DNA of 64,000 nt from Utricularia gibba. Taxonomy: Eukaryota; Streptophyta; Magnoliopsida; Lamiales; Lentibulariaceae. Under the pieces are notes generated by a model that saw nothing but the letters and a program-made list of their open reading frames with translations, was not told the DNA's origin and ran no database searches. Positions 32,577 through 43,723 of this stretch are shown piece after piece; the stretch's first letter is position 1, and each line of letters opens with the position of its first letter. The stretch is taken from positions 2,666,001-2,730,000 of the forward strand of contig NEEC01000009.1 of the NCBI GenBank assembly GCA_002189035.1. The letters run 5' to 3'. A program made the translations under genes and the position numbers.

Positions 32577-35513
32577 AGTAAATTTAGGGTTAGTGGCCTA
32601 CTGGCCTAGGAGAAAGTGTGCGGTCGTGGCATGGCATCAATCACAATGTTCGCTACGCTACAACGCTTTTGTACACCATAGCCCTGTTACTTAATTGCGT
32701 TTTCCTAATTAATTTATCCAAATCGTAACACTACTAACCACAATCCTATAAAATATAATTGATTACATGGAATCATCCCCATCTTATGCAGCACCGTACT
32801 GTAACATTTTTGAAACGGAAAAAATTGCACGAATAGTTTTTATTATTTATCTAAGTGATATAATTGATTTAGAAATAGTATTTTAAATCATATTATTTTA
32901 AAACCGTTTATAATTGATCCCGATTGGTTGAAAATCGGGTAAAAATGAAAACAATTGGAAACAATTATTAGAGATATAATTAATAATGTAGAAATAGTTT
33001 TGCACAACGCCCATGAGGCTAGTAAAATTATATAAAAAAATAGTTTCAATATTTTTTGGGAACACTCTAGTTCTCAAATGTAAAAATATATTACATTTCT
33101 TATATAAATTATTTAATTGCATTATGTGTGTTGACTATAGTAAGTTTTTTAAATATTTAATTATATATTTATTTTTATGTTTTAATTGGGTTCAATAATT
33201 TTAATCTTGGTACTCTACTACTTAAATATTGGACCAAAACCCAACCACATAATTCCTTGGGGTTTTTGTGCCCACTCCTACTTGCCCTATGAATAGCGCC
33301 AGAAGCACACATTCCCTCTTCCTTCGTTCTTGTCCTTTCATGTTTTTTTTTTTTTTTTTTTTTTTTTTGCCGTAAATCTCTCTCCATGGAGCTCAGACAG
33401 GCGGCAGCTGCGAAGGTGGGTGTCTGCACCCGTGTCCGATACTTGATGCTGCTTCTTGTAGTCGCAGCCATCACCGTCTTCCAGTTGGATCTCCTTCGTG
33501 ATTATCCAGAGCGCACCCTTTTCGATTACGCGGCTGTGGACGTCGACGAGCCGAGGTTGAGGATGGAAATCATCGAGTTGATCGGAAGGAAGGCGTTTGG
33601 AAGGGAGTTGGGCGGCAAGTGGCGGCCCTCTGAGGATTCCATTGTGAGCTTCCGGAGTTATCTGACTGACTGGGCGGAAAGGAAGAGGTTCGAACCAGGC
33701 GTTATGATGGAGGAGACGGCGGCTCTGTTCTTCCACGGAAGGCATTCCACTGTGCTGACGAATCGCACGGCCAGGTTCCGAAGCTGCGCCGTCGTGGGAA
33801 ACAGTGGAATCCTCTTAAAGCATTATCACGGCAGCTTCATCGACGCCCACGAAATCGTGATACGCCTGAATTACGCCCCGACCCGGCGGTTCGAACGCCA
33901 CGTCGGATCGAAGACGAGCGTCTCCTTCATCAACAGCAACGTCCACCACTACTGCTGTGCCTTCCGATCCATTCCTTACTGCAAGCGAAACTTCCAGGAC
34001 GCCGCCACCGTCATGTACATGTGCCAGCCGATCCATTTCTTCGACTACCTCCGCTGCAATTCCACAGAGCACCCGCTTCTCATCACGGACCCAAGATTCG
34101 ACACGCTCTGCGCCCGCATCGCCAAGTACTATTCCCTGAAGCGGTTCGCGGCTGAGATGGGAGGGGATCTGGCGGAATGGGAGGAGACCCATGGCGGCGC
34201 CGAGTTCCATTACTCGTCGGGGATGCAGGCGGTGATGCTGGCAGTCGCGATCTGCGAGAAGGTGAGTGTGTTTGGGTTCGGGAAGGCCACGAACGCGCCG
34301 CACCATTACCATGATCGGCAGAAATCGGAGCTCGCCCTTCATGACTTCCGGGCTGAGCATGATCTGTACGAAGATTTGAAGGAGAGGCCATGGAAGGTAC
34401 CCTTCATTTCTCCCGACTTCCAATTTCCTTTATTTGAAATTTATTAGTTTTTTCAAAATCAATTTTAATTCGGGAATTATTGTAAATAAAAAAAATATAA
34501 AAAATGTCTTGATTATTTTTTTCCAATTCAAAATGTGATTTTCTTAATATTATAATCAATTAAAATACAAACGCCACCAAAACATAACATTCGAAAAAGC
34601 GTGGACGCGGACACGGACACGGACTCGAGCTCGGGCACTTGGTTTCGTAGTTTCCGAAAGCGTTTAATCCTCATTAAAAAAAGGTAATTCCCGTCAAATC
34701 ACATTGATTAGCACAAAAGACGCGTTAATCCTGGCTAATTTTTTATTCGCCAATATTCAATTTTATGATATTAAAAAAAAGAAACCCAATTTTCCAGGCC
34801 CAATTATGAGCGGCGAAGACTTTCTATTTTTTAATTAATTATTATTTCAGTCTATGGCAATTTAGTATCTGAGCCTGTAACTTGCGCTATTTTGACTTGA
34901 AATTTTAGTTCACGTTTTCTATTTATTATAACCATTCTTTTTATATGCTTATGAACACAACTTTATGGTTTTATGTTATCCTTTTTTTGGGAAAAATTAT
35001 CATACAAGATTAAGAGTGTATTGTTATTTAATCACATCTTATTCCCCATCCATAATCAATGTGATATATTTAGGATATATCTTAACAAGTTGATGTTCTT
35101 AAACTTCCCCCCCCCCCCTTAATTTGTTAGTAATTATAAATAAAATGTTATACTCTTAAAATGAGAATTTCTGATCCCGCTATTTCTATTTTTCTAAAAA
35201 GTCTATTAGAATTGAATGATTCAACGTGATTCATTCATAACGACCTTCGAAACATTATACCGTATGAAACATGAATCATTATAATTTGAAAAATATCATG
35301 TTAGAAACCAATTGTATCAACGTGATGAATGAACTTCAAAACAGTATAAGGTGGTCAGCGTGAATCTTCGCATCCATCGTGGTAGACGACATTTATATTA
35401 CATATTTTTAGTAAAATATTCAAATTTTATTTTATTTAAATAATTTAATTTTGAATTTCGACGGTATGAATCATAGACCTGAGAGGGGCTGAGAGTTCCG
35501 AAGGAAAGATGTA
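32577..35513. repeat. Tandem segmental duplication, unit 1
   Basis: About 2.9 kb that is repeated directly downstream. Matching landmarks (unit 1 / unit 2): AAATTTAGGGTTAGTGG at 32582 / 35513; AACGCTTTTGTACACCATAG at 32661 / 35588; the GT29 coding region 33386-34447 / 36301-37361; GTATCTGA-CCTGTAAC at 34867 / 37907; and TGAATCATAGACCTGAGAGG at 35467 / 38205. Non-coding parts differ by many substitutions and small indels, so the event is not recent. Unit 1 carries an intact gene copy. Confidence 0.85.
33386..34447 (+). CDS. GT29 sialyltransferase-like protein, copy 1 (intact)
   Basis: Single-exon, 353-residue type II Golgi protein of CAZy family GT29. Plants lack sialic acid in quantity; characterised plant members include GALT29A, a galactosyltransferase of arabinogalactan, and pollen-tube proteins such as MGP2/SIA1, so sugar transfer onto cell-wall glycans is the likely role. 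A signal anchor (YLMLLLVVAAITVFQ, about residues 20-34) is followed by a stem, sialyl motif L (CAVVGNSGILLK...EIVIRLNYAP...VGSKTS), motif S (FHYSSGMQAVMLAVAICEKVSVFGFG) and the motif VS-like HHYH. The ATG follows a run of about 25 T at 33344-33368. The coding sequence is much more GC-rich than its flanks. Equivalent to the broken copy 2. Confidence 0.9.
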   Translation: MELRQAAAAKVGVCTRVRYLMLLLVVAAITVFQLDLLRDYPERTLFDYAAVDVDEPRLRMEIIELIGRKAFGRELGGKWRPSEDSIVSFRSYLTDWAERKRFEPGVMMEETAALFFHGRHSTVLTNRTARFRSCAVVGNSGILLKHYHGSFIDAHEIVIRLNYAPTRRFERHVGSKTSVSFINSNVHHYCCAFRSIPYCKRNFQDAATVMYMCQPIHFFDYLRCNSTEHPLLITDPRFDTLCARIAKYYSLKRFAAEMGGDLAEWEETHGGAEFHYSSGMQAVMLAVAICEKVSVFGFGKATNAPHHYHDRQKSELALHDFRAEHDLYEDLKERPWKVPFISPDFQFPLFEIY

Positions 35514-38252
35514 AATTTAGGGTTAGTGGCGTAGCCGAGAGGGTACGGTCGTGGCATGGCATCAATCACAATGTTCGCTAGGCTACAACGCTTTTGTACA
35601 CCATAGCCCTGTTACTTAATTGCTTTTTCCCAATTAATTTATCCAAATCGGGACACTACTAACCACAATCCTATAAGAAAAAAATAAAATAAAACACTGG
35701 GTACATCGATTACATGGAATCATCCCCATCTTATGCAGGAGCATACTGTAACATTTTTGAAACGGAAAAATTTCTATTATTTGTATAAATAGTATAATTG
35801 ATCTAGAAATAGTATTTTAAATCATATTATTTAATAACCATTTATAATTGATCAAAAAATTGTTTGAAAATCGGGTAAAAATGAAAAAATTGGGACCAAT
35901 TATTAGAGATATACTTAACAATGTAGAAATAGTTTTGCAAAACGCCCATGATTATAATTTAAATTCAACATTTTTTACAACACTCGTCTAGTTCTCAATT
36001 GTGAAATATTGTGAAAATGTATTGTATTTGTTTTATAAATTATTAAATTGCATAATATGAGTTGACTATAGTATGTTTTTTGAATGTTTAACTATATTTT
36101 TTAATTTTAATTTTTAATTGGATTCAATAATATTAATCTTGGTACTCTACTAGAGCAAAACCCAACCACATAATTCCTTGGGGTTTTTTTGCCCTCTCCT
36201 ACTCGCCCTATGAATAGCGCCCCAGAAGCACACATTCCCTCTTCCTCCATTCTTGTCCTTTCATGTTTTTTTTTTTCTTTTTTGCCGGAAATCTCTTTCC
36301 ATGGAGCTCAGACAGGCGGCAGCTGCGAAGGCGGGTGTCTGCACCCGTGTCCGATACTTGATTCTGCTTCTTGTGGTCGCAGCCATCACCGTCTTCCAGT
36401 TGGATCTCCTTCGTGATTATTCAGAGCGCACCCTTCTCGATAACGCGGCTGTGGACATCGACGAGGCGAGGTTGAGGATGGAAGTCATTGAATTGATCGG
36501 AAGGAAGGAGTTTGGAGGGGAGTTGGGCGGCAAGTGGAGGCCCTCTGAGGATTCCATTGTGAGCTTCCGGAGTTATCTGACCGACTGGGCCGAAAGGAAG
36601 AGGTTCGAACCAGGCGTTATGAAGGAGGAGACGGCGGCTCTGTTCTTCCACGGAAGGCATTCCACTGTGCTGACGAATCGCACGGCCAGGTTCCGAAGCT
36701 GCGCCGTCGTGGGGAACAGTGGAATCCTCTTAAAGCATTATCACGGCAGCTTCATCGACGCCCACGAAATCGTGATACGCCTGAATTACGCCCCGACCCG
36801 GCGGTTCGAACGCCACGTCGGATCGAAGACGAGCATCTCCTTCATCAACAGCCACCACCACCACTACTGCTGCGCCTTCCGATCCATTCCTTACTGCAAG
36901 CGAAACTTCCAGGACGCCGCCACCGTCATGTACATGTGCCAGCCGATCCATTTCTTCGACTACCTCCGCTGCAATTCCACAGAGCACCCGCTTCTCATCA
37001 CGGACCCGAGATTCGACACGCTCTGCGCCCGCATCGCCAAGTACTATTCCCTGAAGCGGTTCGCGGCTGAGATGGGAGGGGATCTGGCGGAATGGGAGGA
37101 GACCCATGGCGGCGCCGAGTTCCATTACTCGTCGGGATGCAGGCGGTGATGCTGGCAGTCGCGATCTGCGAGAAGGTGAGTGTGTTTGGGTTCGGGAAGG
37201 CCACGAACGCGCCGCACCATTACCATGATCGGCAGAAATCGGAGCTCGCCCTTCATGACTTCCGGGCTGAGTATGATCTGTACGAAGATTTGAAGGAGAG
37301 GCCATGGAAGGTACCCTTCATTTCTCCCGACTTCCAATTTCCTTTATTTGAGATTTATTAGGGTGTGGTAACTGTGATTTAGTTTGACTTAAATTAAAAG
37401 TAAAAATAAGTATTTTATATAATAAATCTATTTGTTCTAAAACTTAATTTCTAATTCTACAATAAATTCTACTTATCAAGTTGTTGATTAAATCACATAG
37501 ATTACACTTTTAGTTTTTTCAAAATTAATTTTAATTCGGAGATTATTGTAAATATAAAAAATGTCTTAAATATTTATTTTCCAAAAACCCTTCAAAATGT
37601 GATTTTCTTAATATTATAATCAATTAAAATACAATAACCACCAAAACATAACATTCAAAAAAGCGTGGACACGGACTTGGGCGCTTGGTTTCATAGTTTC
37701 CGAAAGCGTTTAATCCTCATTAAAAAAGCTAATTCCCGTCGAATCGCAATTATTAGCACAAAAGATGCATTAATCCATGACTAATTTTTTAATAATCAAT
37801 ATTCAATTTTTTAACATTAAAAAAGCAACTCAATTTTCCAGTCACGATTATGAGCGGCGAAGACTTTGTATTTTTTAATTAATTATTAAACCACTCTATG
37901 GCAATTTAGTATCTGAACCTGTAACATGCGCTATTTTGACTTGAAATTTTAGTCCACATTTTCTATTCATTATTTCTTATTAATTTATATATTTTATACT
38001 AATTTGATTTTTTAAGAAATAAATTGTATTTTATAGAGTTTTAGAACATTTTTCCATCAATTTAATGAAAAATCAAAACTCCAAAATTTATGAGTTTACT
38101 AGTACACTAATCTGAGACCGAGTGCCCAAATAATTTATATTCTATATTTTTAGTAAAATACTCATATTTCATTTTGTTTAATTTAATTTTGAATTTCCAC
38201 GGTGTGAATCATAGACCTGAGAGGGAGGTGAGATGTCGGAAGGAAAGATGTA
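35514..38252. repeat. Tandem segmental duplication, unit 2
   Basis: Second copy of the 2.9-kb segment, head to tail with unit 1. Relative to unit 1 it has about 145 extra bases just after the gene (37363-37508) and a contracted GACACG minisatellite (compare 34602-34630 with 37660-37680). The unit 1/unit 2 junction reads GGAAAGATGTAAATTTAGGG, while the outer borders read GGAAAGAGTAAATTTAGGG (left) and GGAAAGATGTAAGAAGGG (right), so the breakpoints share a short GTAA-type homology. Confidence 0.85.
36301..37361 (+). pseudogene. GT29 sialyltransferase-like protein, copy 2 (one-base frameshift)
   Basis: Near-identical to copy 1 through most of its length; the start is placed at 36301 to match copy 1, although an in-frame ATG also exists at 36253. 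At 37134-37136 it has GGG where copy 1 has GGGG, inside motif S (HYSSG). This shifts the frame and stops translation at 37149 after about 282 residues, removing motif S and the HHYH motif, so the product as read should be inactive. Everything after the shift is still open in the original frame to 37361 and nearly identical to copy 1, which argues that the break is very young or a sequencing error. If one G is restored the copy would be full length. Confidence 0.8.
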
Positions 38253-38764
38253 AGAAGGGAAGCAGCACGCTTGGTTCTGTGTAATAACCGGCGGTTAAAT
38301 TTCGAATGTCCGCCAGGTAAATCCAAAGATTCTTCTTTAATCAGAACGGTAAAGGTGCGACGACGGTGAAGTGACTGTAAATCGGTAAAATTTAACACAC
38401 ACGAAGCTTTTTCTGAGTTAGTACTCGGAGATGGAACAAAAGACTGCCGGCACTTTCCGTCCGTCGTCTCCTTTAACCTGGGCATCTCTGGGTTTTCTAT
38501 TCCGAGGTAGACACGCACCCAACACATTTTTCAACATCAGACTGCCTCTTTTTTGGTTCCCCCACAAAAAAGATTCGATTTTTTTGAGTCGTGAGACCAT
38601 AGGAGTAGTGTAAGTCTTGTTAGGCCAGGATGTTATCACTAATTCTGCTGATTTCATGTGTGTTTTTTGGATGTTCAATGAAACTAGAAAAAACGTTTGA
38701 TAAAGATGAAGACTACTCCCAAGCAAGGAAAGTGGAATGATCATTTTGATGCGGATTACAGGGT
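38253..38764. other. 3' flank of the PEBP gene
   Basis: Unique sequence after the duplication. A 114-residue minus-strand frame (38183-38527) overlaps the duplication edge but shows no family feature and is probably chance. Part should be the PEBP 3' untranslated region. Confidence 0.35.
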
Positions 38765-39529
38765 TCATGCACGACCGGGGTTCGCAATCGATCGTCGGGC
38801 TTTGGCAGCGGTTTCGCGCTTGCAGTTGAAGTAGAGGGCGGCGACAGGGAACCCCAGGTCGTTTTCTCTAGCGAAATCCCTCGTGTTGAAGCCATCCCGA
38901 CAGGCGGGAACTTTTCCGGCGAGCCCTCTCTTCTTCTGCTCGAACAGCAGGAACGCGTAGCGGTGGATCCCGATGCACGGCCTCGGCATTTCGTAGCTCA
39001 GCAGTTCCTTCCCTGGGAGGGGGCCAGGGTTACCGCACAGCCCAGCTCAAGCTAAAATATAAGGTTTAGGCGTACCGAAGGAGGAGTCCGTGGAGCCAGG
39101 GATGTCGGTGACCAGCCTGAAGAGTCGAGTTTCAGAAGAATCTTGAAGGTTCTAAGCGTTCCAAACAAATCAAAATAGCTTACCAATGCAGGTGCTCCTT
39201 TAGATAGGGATCACTAGGGTTAGGAAAATCAGGATCTGTCATGATCTGATCCAAAAAAATAAATACAAATAGACAAAAAAAAAGCCTCATATTATCAAAA
39301 AATGCAGAAACCCATGATATTATACCAAGGTGAAGGATGATCTCATGTCAGCACCATGAATCTGGACCCTTGGTTTAGATTTCACGGTGGATGGGACGAT
39401 CTCATGCCCATTCCGAACCATCCGGTCGGCGGCGTAGCTCACGGACAGTTTCACAGAAGGTATGAAGTCATCGACAATGTCTCCGATCACATGTCCGATC
39501 ACGAGGGAGTCGGAGCGCAGGTGAGCCAT
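38765..39529 (-). CDS. TFL1/CEN-like phosphatidylethanolamine-binding protein
   Basis: Plant PEBP of the FT/TFL1 family, mobile regulators that act with FD-type bZIPs to control flowering and meristem fate. The four exons have the classic sizes: 39326-39529 (204), 39184-39245 (62), 39076-39116 (41) and 38765-39012 (248); 184 residues. The key residues are of the repressor (TFL1) type: His in KEHLHW where FT has Tyr, and Asp in CRDGFNTR where FT has Gln. GIHRY and [10 protein letters not shown] are family motifs. Departures from consensus are [10 protein letters not shown] (Phe where Val or Ala is usual) and [11 protein letters not shown] (usually EIHGGDLRSFF). Intron 3 is only 63 bases. I cannot tell TFL1, CEN and BFT apart with certainty. 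Confidence 0.88.
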
Positions 39530-40163
39530 GGAGACACTTAATAGGAGGAAGGCGCTGAACAAGCTCTGGTTGAGGTACTCAATGCATGCAAGCAAGCGAC
39601 TTTATAGGAGGAGCTTGGAGAAGTATGATTTGACATTTTCTCTGAAGCATATTTGTTTTAAAAGGTGCTGCGAAATGCTTGAGAACTGTCATAGTTATAC
39701 TGGATTACGAGTCTTTGGGAAGATGCTCCTGGTGTGGTTTCAGCTCTTAGGATGATCCTTTGAGTGAGTTAAAGACACAGCAGCACCTTCTGCTGTCTGA
39801 TCTAACTACGAAGCGTGAGGCGCCTGAAATTCAAGAGCTGGCTGACAATCTGCAAATGGGATCTAAATTTTAGGTTCTTGGAGTTTCAGTCAAACAATTT
39901 GGACTAGAACACAAGTGAGCCACACATTTTGATGTCCAAGTAGTTCCCTAACGGGCCCTTCACTTACCCACATGTTTTGATGTCCAAGAGGTTCCCTAAT
40001 ATGCAAATAGTAAACCCATCTGAGCCCTCAAGTTTTGATGTAATCAAATGTTTTGATATCATGTTGAAATTAAAAATTTAAAAAATTAAACGATCATATG
40101 TAAAATTAAAATACATAAAAAATATATATCATATTAAAAAAAATTATATACGATAAATTAATA

Positions 40164-40166
<3 letters not shown>
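39530..40166. promoter_or_regulatory. PEBP upstream region with short tandem repeat
   Basis: Upstream of the PEBP gene. Near 39931-39958 and 39973-40000 the motif TTTTGATGTCCAAG.(A/T)GTTCCCTAA is repeated at a spacing of about 41 bases, with weaker relatives (TTTTGAT) to 40060. No coding exon recognised. Confidence 0.5.

Positions 40167-40240
<74 letters not shown>
40167..40240. repeat. (AT)n microsatellite
   Basis: About 37 uninterrupted AT dinucleotides. Likely to be length-variable and a weak point in assembly. Confidence 0.95.
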
Positions 40241-40242
<2 letters not shown>

Positions 40243-40314
40243 CAATTTTATTTGTGTATGTATGATTATTTGCTCTAATACATTCGACTGGCCTCGTCAT
40301 GGTGGCTGCCGGAA

Positions 40315-40538
40315 TCAGCATCCCGAAACGGCGCCGTAGAGCGCCATGGATCGGCCCCGACGCCCGATCTCTCCGTTGTCTGCGATGGCGCCGTACGTGA
40401 GGCGATCGGAAGCCCCTGGTGCTAGGACAGGATCAACCACTCTACCGACAGGACTCAGAGTAGCTGGCGGTATGGCTGCATCTCCCTCTGTGGGCTTCTT
40501 TCTGAGCAAACCCTCTGCAACTGCGATTGGGATTGCTC
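40315..40538 (-). other. Unrecognised GC-rich open segment with a splice acceptor
   Basis: On the minus strand a TATATTCAG acceptor is followed by about 74 open codons ending in TGA at 40315. The segment contains GLLRKKPTEGDAAIPPA, then a Pro/Val-rich piece and GAIADNGEIGRRGRS. It is clearly more GC-rich than the sequence on both sides, as real exons in this window are. I do not recognise the family and see no upstream exon. It may be the last exon of an unseen gene, or a captured gene fragment. Confidence 0.35.
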
Positions 40539-40546
40539 CTGAATAT

Positions 40547-42485
40547 ATAATCTTAAAATAATTGAGTTAATAAATAATTTTATAATTTTTTATTCTACCC
40601 GAAATTGCGATAAAGAACACACGTCTAAATAAAACTTTTTTAAAAAAACACATTATTGAAAATATTGATGTGTAGTATGTTATTGGTATTTTTAATGTGA
40701 AATTACCAAATTACACATATCCCAAGTCAACTAGTGGTAGCCAATGTTGAAAAGAACTTGTTTAAGCATTATAATTCCCTATTCATCAAGCAACCACACG
40801 AAGTTTGACTCACCACAGTCAACTACACCAGTCATGACATAATCGACATTTTCGAGTAATATTTTAAATTTCGATGAAATTTTTCGAAATAAAATATTTT
40901 AAAATTTACTTAAATTTTATTTTTTTTAGATTCAACAGTTGAATTTCCGAAATCTGAAATCACAAAATCTATTCATGCAGATACCTATTACATCATTTTC
41001 TGAATTGGTTTTCTTTGATTTTTGAAAATTTTAATTTACTTCATAAATTATTTAATTTCTCATATCTCTATTTTAGCGTTTAGATAAGAGATTAATTAGA
41101 ATAATTATATTATTTACTTTTTATTTATTCTAAAAATATATTTATATCATAATATTAAATTTTACAATAATTTGATATATTAAACTTTATAATAATCCTA
41201 CAAAACAGTTTTGTAATCTCAGAATTGATCTATTATAAATCACATAACATAACACGTACGTATGGTGCAGAAAAGTCAGCTTCGAAAAAAGTCAACGCGG
41301 TGCATAATAAAACAATATATTATTAAACTAGGAAAGCGGAGGAGGGGCTACCGTCCGGTCCGGTAAACCAATGAGCGTTGACTAACTAAACAATAATTAA
41401 ATTTAATTAATTACAGTTTTGGGTTGGTTCAGATGTCGCGATTGCGCGTTTCCGGAAATAGATAATATTGATAGGATGACAGGGAGCCTAACCCGACACA
41501 CACTCTGCCGATCACAAAAAAACAAACCCGAATTATTCCAAACAGTGACCGATAAATATAGAAATTCATGTGGATATGCATGGAAAGTCATATAGTACTT
41601 CATGTTGAGTGCAATTATGAATATTCTATTCAGAAAAGGGCGTTTTGGTCATTTCACCTGACCGAAACCGCTCATTGTTTTCTACATGCTATGGGATTGG
41701 ATTGGATTAATGGTTTTATTTTGATCCATTTGATTCTTAATTTTGATGATCGTATCGGATAATTAGATTATTTTTTTCGATTTTATATAATGTTACCACA
41801 TTGTAATGGAGATTATCTCTTGCAGATAAAATAGTTTTATTATAATATTCGTTGATAATAAATATATGATGATATTATGTTTGATCGATCATGACGCAAT
41901 CATGAAAGTGTGTATGCATCTCCAAATTTGTGGTGTGGTAAAAATTATGATTTGATGATGAAAATCAATCTTATCATTTTGATATCAATGTAACTTGGGA
42001 ACTCATTTTATTATATGGTAAAATAAGGAAAATTAATATATATTCGATTTTCAATAACTAAAATAATTATAGTGGAATTCGAAAATATTGGAAATAAAAT
42101 ATAAGTAGTATGTCAAGATTCGATTATAGTAATGAAGGCTAAACATGTCATTTTAGTAAAGGATAGAGACTTTTGGTTGACTTCCGTTTTTGCAAAAACT
42201 GAATTTGGATCTCCTTTTTATTGCGTTTTTATTGGAGTAAAATTCAAAGATATTTCAATATTGGAATTTTTTATTTTTATTTTTGGATTTTGAATAATGT
42301 GATGTTGTGCGTATTTACAAAAATGTCACCCATCGGGTTCTATTAATTTGAAATTGAGCGTTTAGCGACTTGAAGAAAATTAATAATTGAAGCCTATAAG
42401 GTGAAGGCCCAATTTGCCGACTGGGGGAGCTCCGGAATTGACCGGCGACCAGACAGCGTGTGCGACGTGTGAACGGGGGGATGGG
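40547..42485. other. AT-rich spacer without recognised genes
   Basis: Nearly 2 kb, mostly AT-rich, with no ORF showing family features. A compact TGACTCACCACAGTCAACTAC stretch near 40807 and other TTGAC/GTCAA sequences could be W-box-like sites. The last 120 bases are the leader of the F-box gene. Confidence 0.4.
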
Positions 42486-43723
42486 ATGGACTCCGCCCCT
42501 ATTTCTTCAACTTTTCAGGGATCGGGATTAATGGCAAATTCAATTCAAACCCAAGAGGCGTCATCGTCGTCGTCGTCGTCGTCGTTCATGTGTTCTTTCA
42601 GGGGGAATACCGCCGGCGAGGATCAGCACCGGCGCGGAGGTGCGATTCTCGGTGCCGTGCCGCAGGATATAATCCGGATGCAGATTCTGGATAGAGTAGA
42701 CGGGTCTAGTCTGGCGGCCGCCGCCTGCGTCTCCAGGGAGCTGCGGTCGCTCTGCGGGGAGGAAGTGCTCTGGCGCCGGCTTTGTAATTCAACGTGGCCG
42801 TCCACCGCGGACGCCCGCGTGGCAGAGGTAATCGCCGCCTTCCCGTCCGGATACCGATCCTTCTACTCCGATGCTTATCCGGAGGCTGGATGCCGGAGGC
42901 CGGGGGCGGTTTCGGCGGCCCGTGGATTGATCTCCGCGGTGGATATTTATGTCGACGGGAGATGGGTTTATTCGAAGGTTCTTGAAACGGAAACGGTTTC
43001 TTCCTGGTTCCGAAACTCTCCGCTTATCGTAGACCTCTTCGATCAGAAGGAGGCTCCGGCGAGTCTGGTCCTTCCTACGGAGCTTCTATCGGGGGCAGAG
43101 GGTCGCCTGAGTTTGAGCTGGATTCTGATTGACCCATCAACAAAACGGGCGATCAACGTGGCTAATCACAAGGCGGTGGAGGTAAGACGGAGCTTGTTGG
43201 ACACGGATACCTACGCCGACACTCAGTTCCGTTACTCAAACGTCATCGAAAGCGGCGGAGATGAGATGGTGGAGTGCGCCGTGACGATCACGTGCCGCGG
43301 CGACGGCTCCCAGAAAGAGCGACTCCGACAGGTAAACTTCTCTAATAATCAAGAGTTCTGGGGTCCAAACACGAACACAATAAATAAATGGGTGGAAAAT
43401 CGAATTATGTGAATTCATTCACCATACTAAAGTTAAACCCGCCCTTCCATTGTAATATGCAGGTGAGCTTACAATTTCAAGACATGGAGGGTAAAATCCT
43501 GGCCGGAAAGGAGTGTCTGAGGATCGTGAGGGAGGCGATGGGCGGCGGGCGGAGGAAGAGGCGGTGCGGCGGCGAGGAGTACGAGACATTTGTGAGGAGG
43601 AAGGAGAGGAAACGAGAGAAGAAGATGGAGGCGGAGAAGAGACTGGAGATGGTGATCATCGTGGCCGTAGAAATCGCGGTGTTCGTCGCCGTCTGGAGGC
43701 ATGTTCTCTGGTGGTGGTGGTGA
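42486..43723 (+). CDS. F-box protein with C-terminal membrane helix (At2g27310-like)
   Basis: Probable SCF ubiquitin-ligase adaptor. Exons 42486-43331 and 43463-43723 give 368 residues. A serine run (TCG repeats near 42560-42582) precedes the F-box (VPQDIIRMQILDRVDGSSLAAAACVSRELRSL...LWRRLC), followed by NSTWPS and a long C-terminal domain with SKVLETETVSSWF and LSLSWILID, as in the At2g27310/At2g36090 group. A basic Arg/Lys region and one hydrophobic helix (VIIVAVEIAVFVAVW) close the protein, so it should be tail-anchored. I start at the ATG at 42486; upstream in-frame codons have no ATG. A downstream ATG at 42531 is also possible. Confidence 0.85.

Noticed and set aside
33815-34423. 202-codon minus-strand frame over GT29 copy 1
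   Set aside because: Shadow of the GC-rich coding strand; it repeats in copy 2 only because the genes are duplicated, and shows no domain.
38183-38527. 114-codon minus-strand frame beside the PEBP gene
   Set aside because: Crosses the edge of the segmental duplication, has no recognisable motif, and no equivalent frame was noted in unit 1.
40167-40240. Possible promoter TATA region or element terminus at the AT array
   Set aside because: A pure dinucleotide repeat explains it; no terminal repeats or target-site duplication were seen around it.
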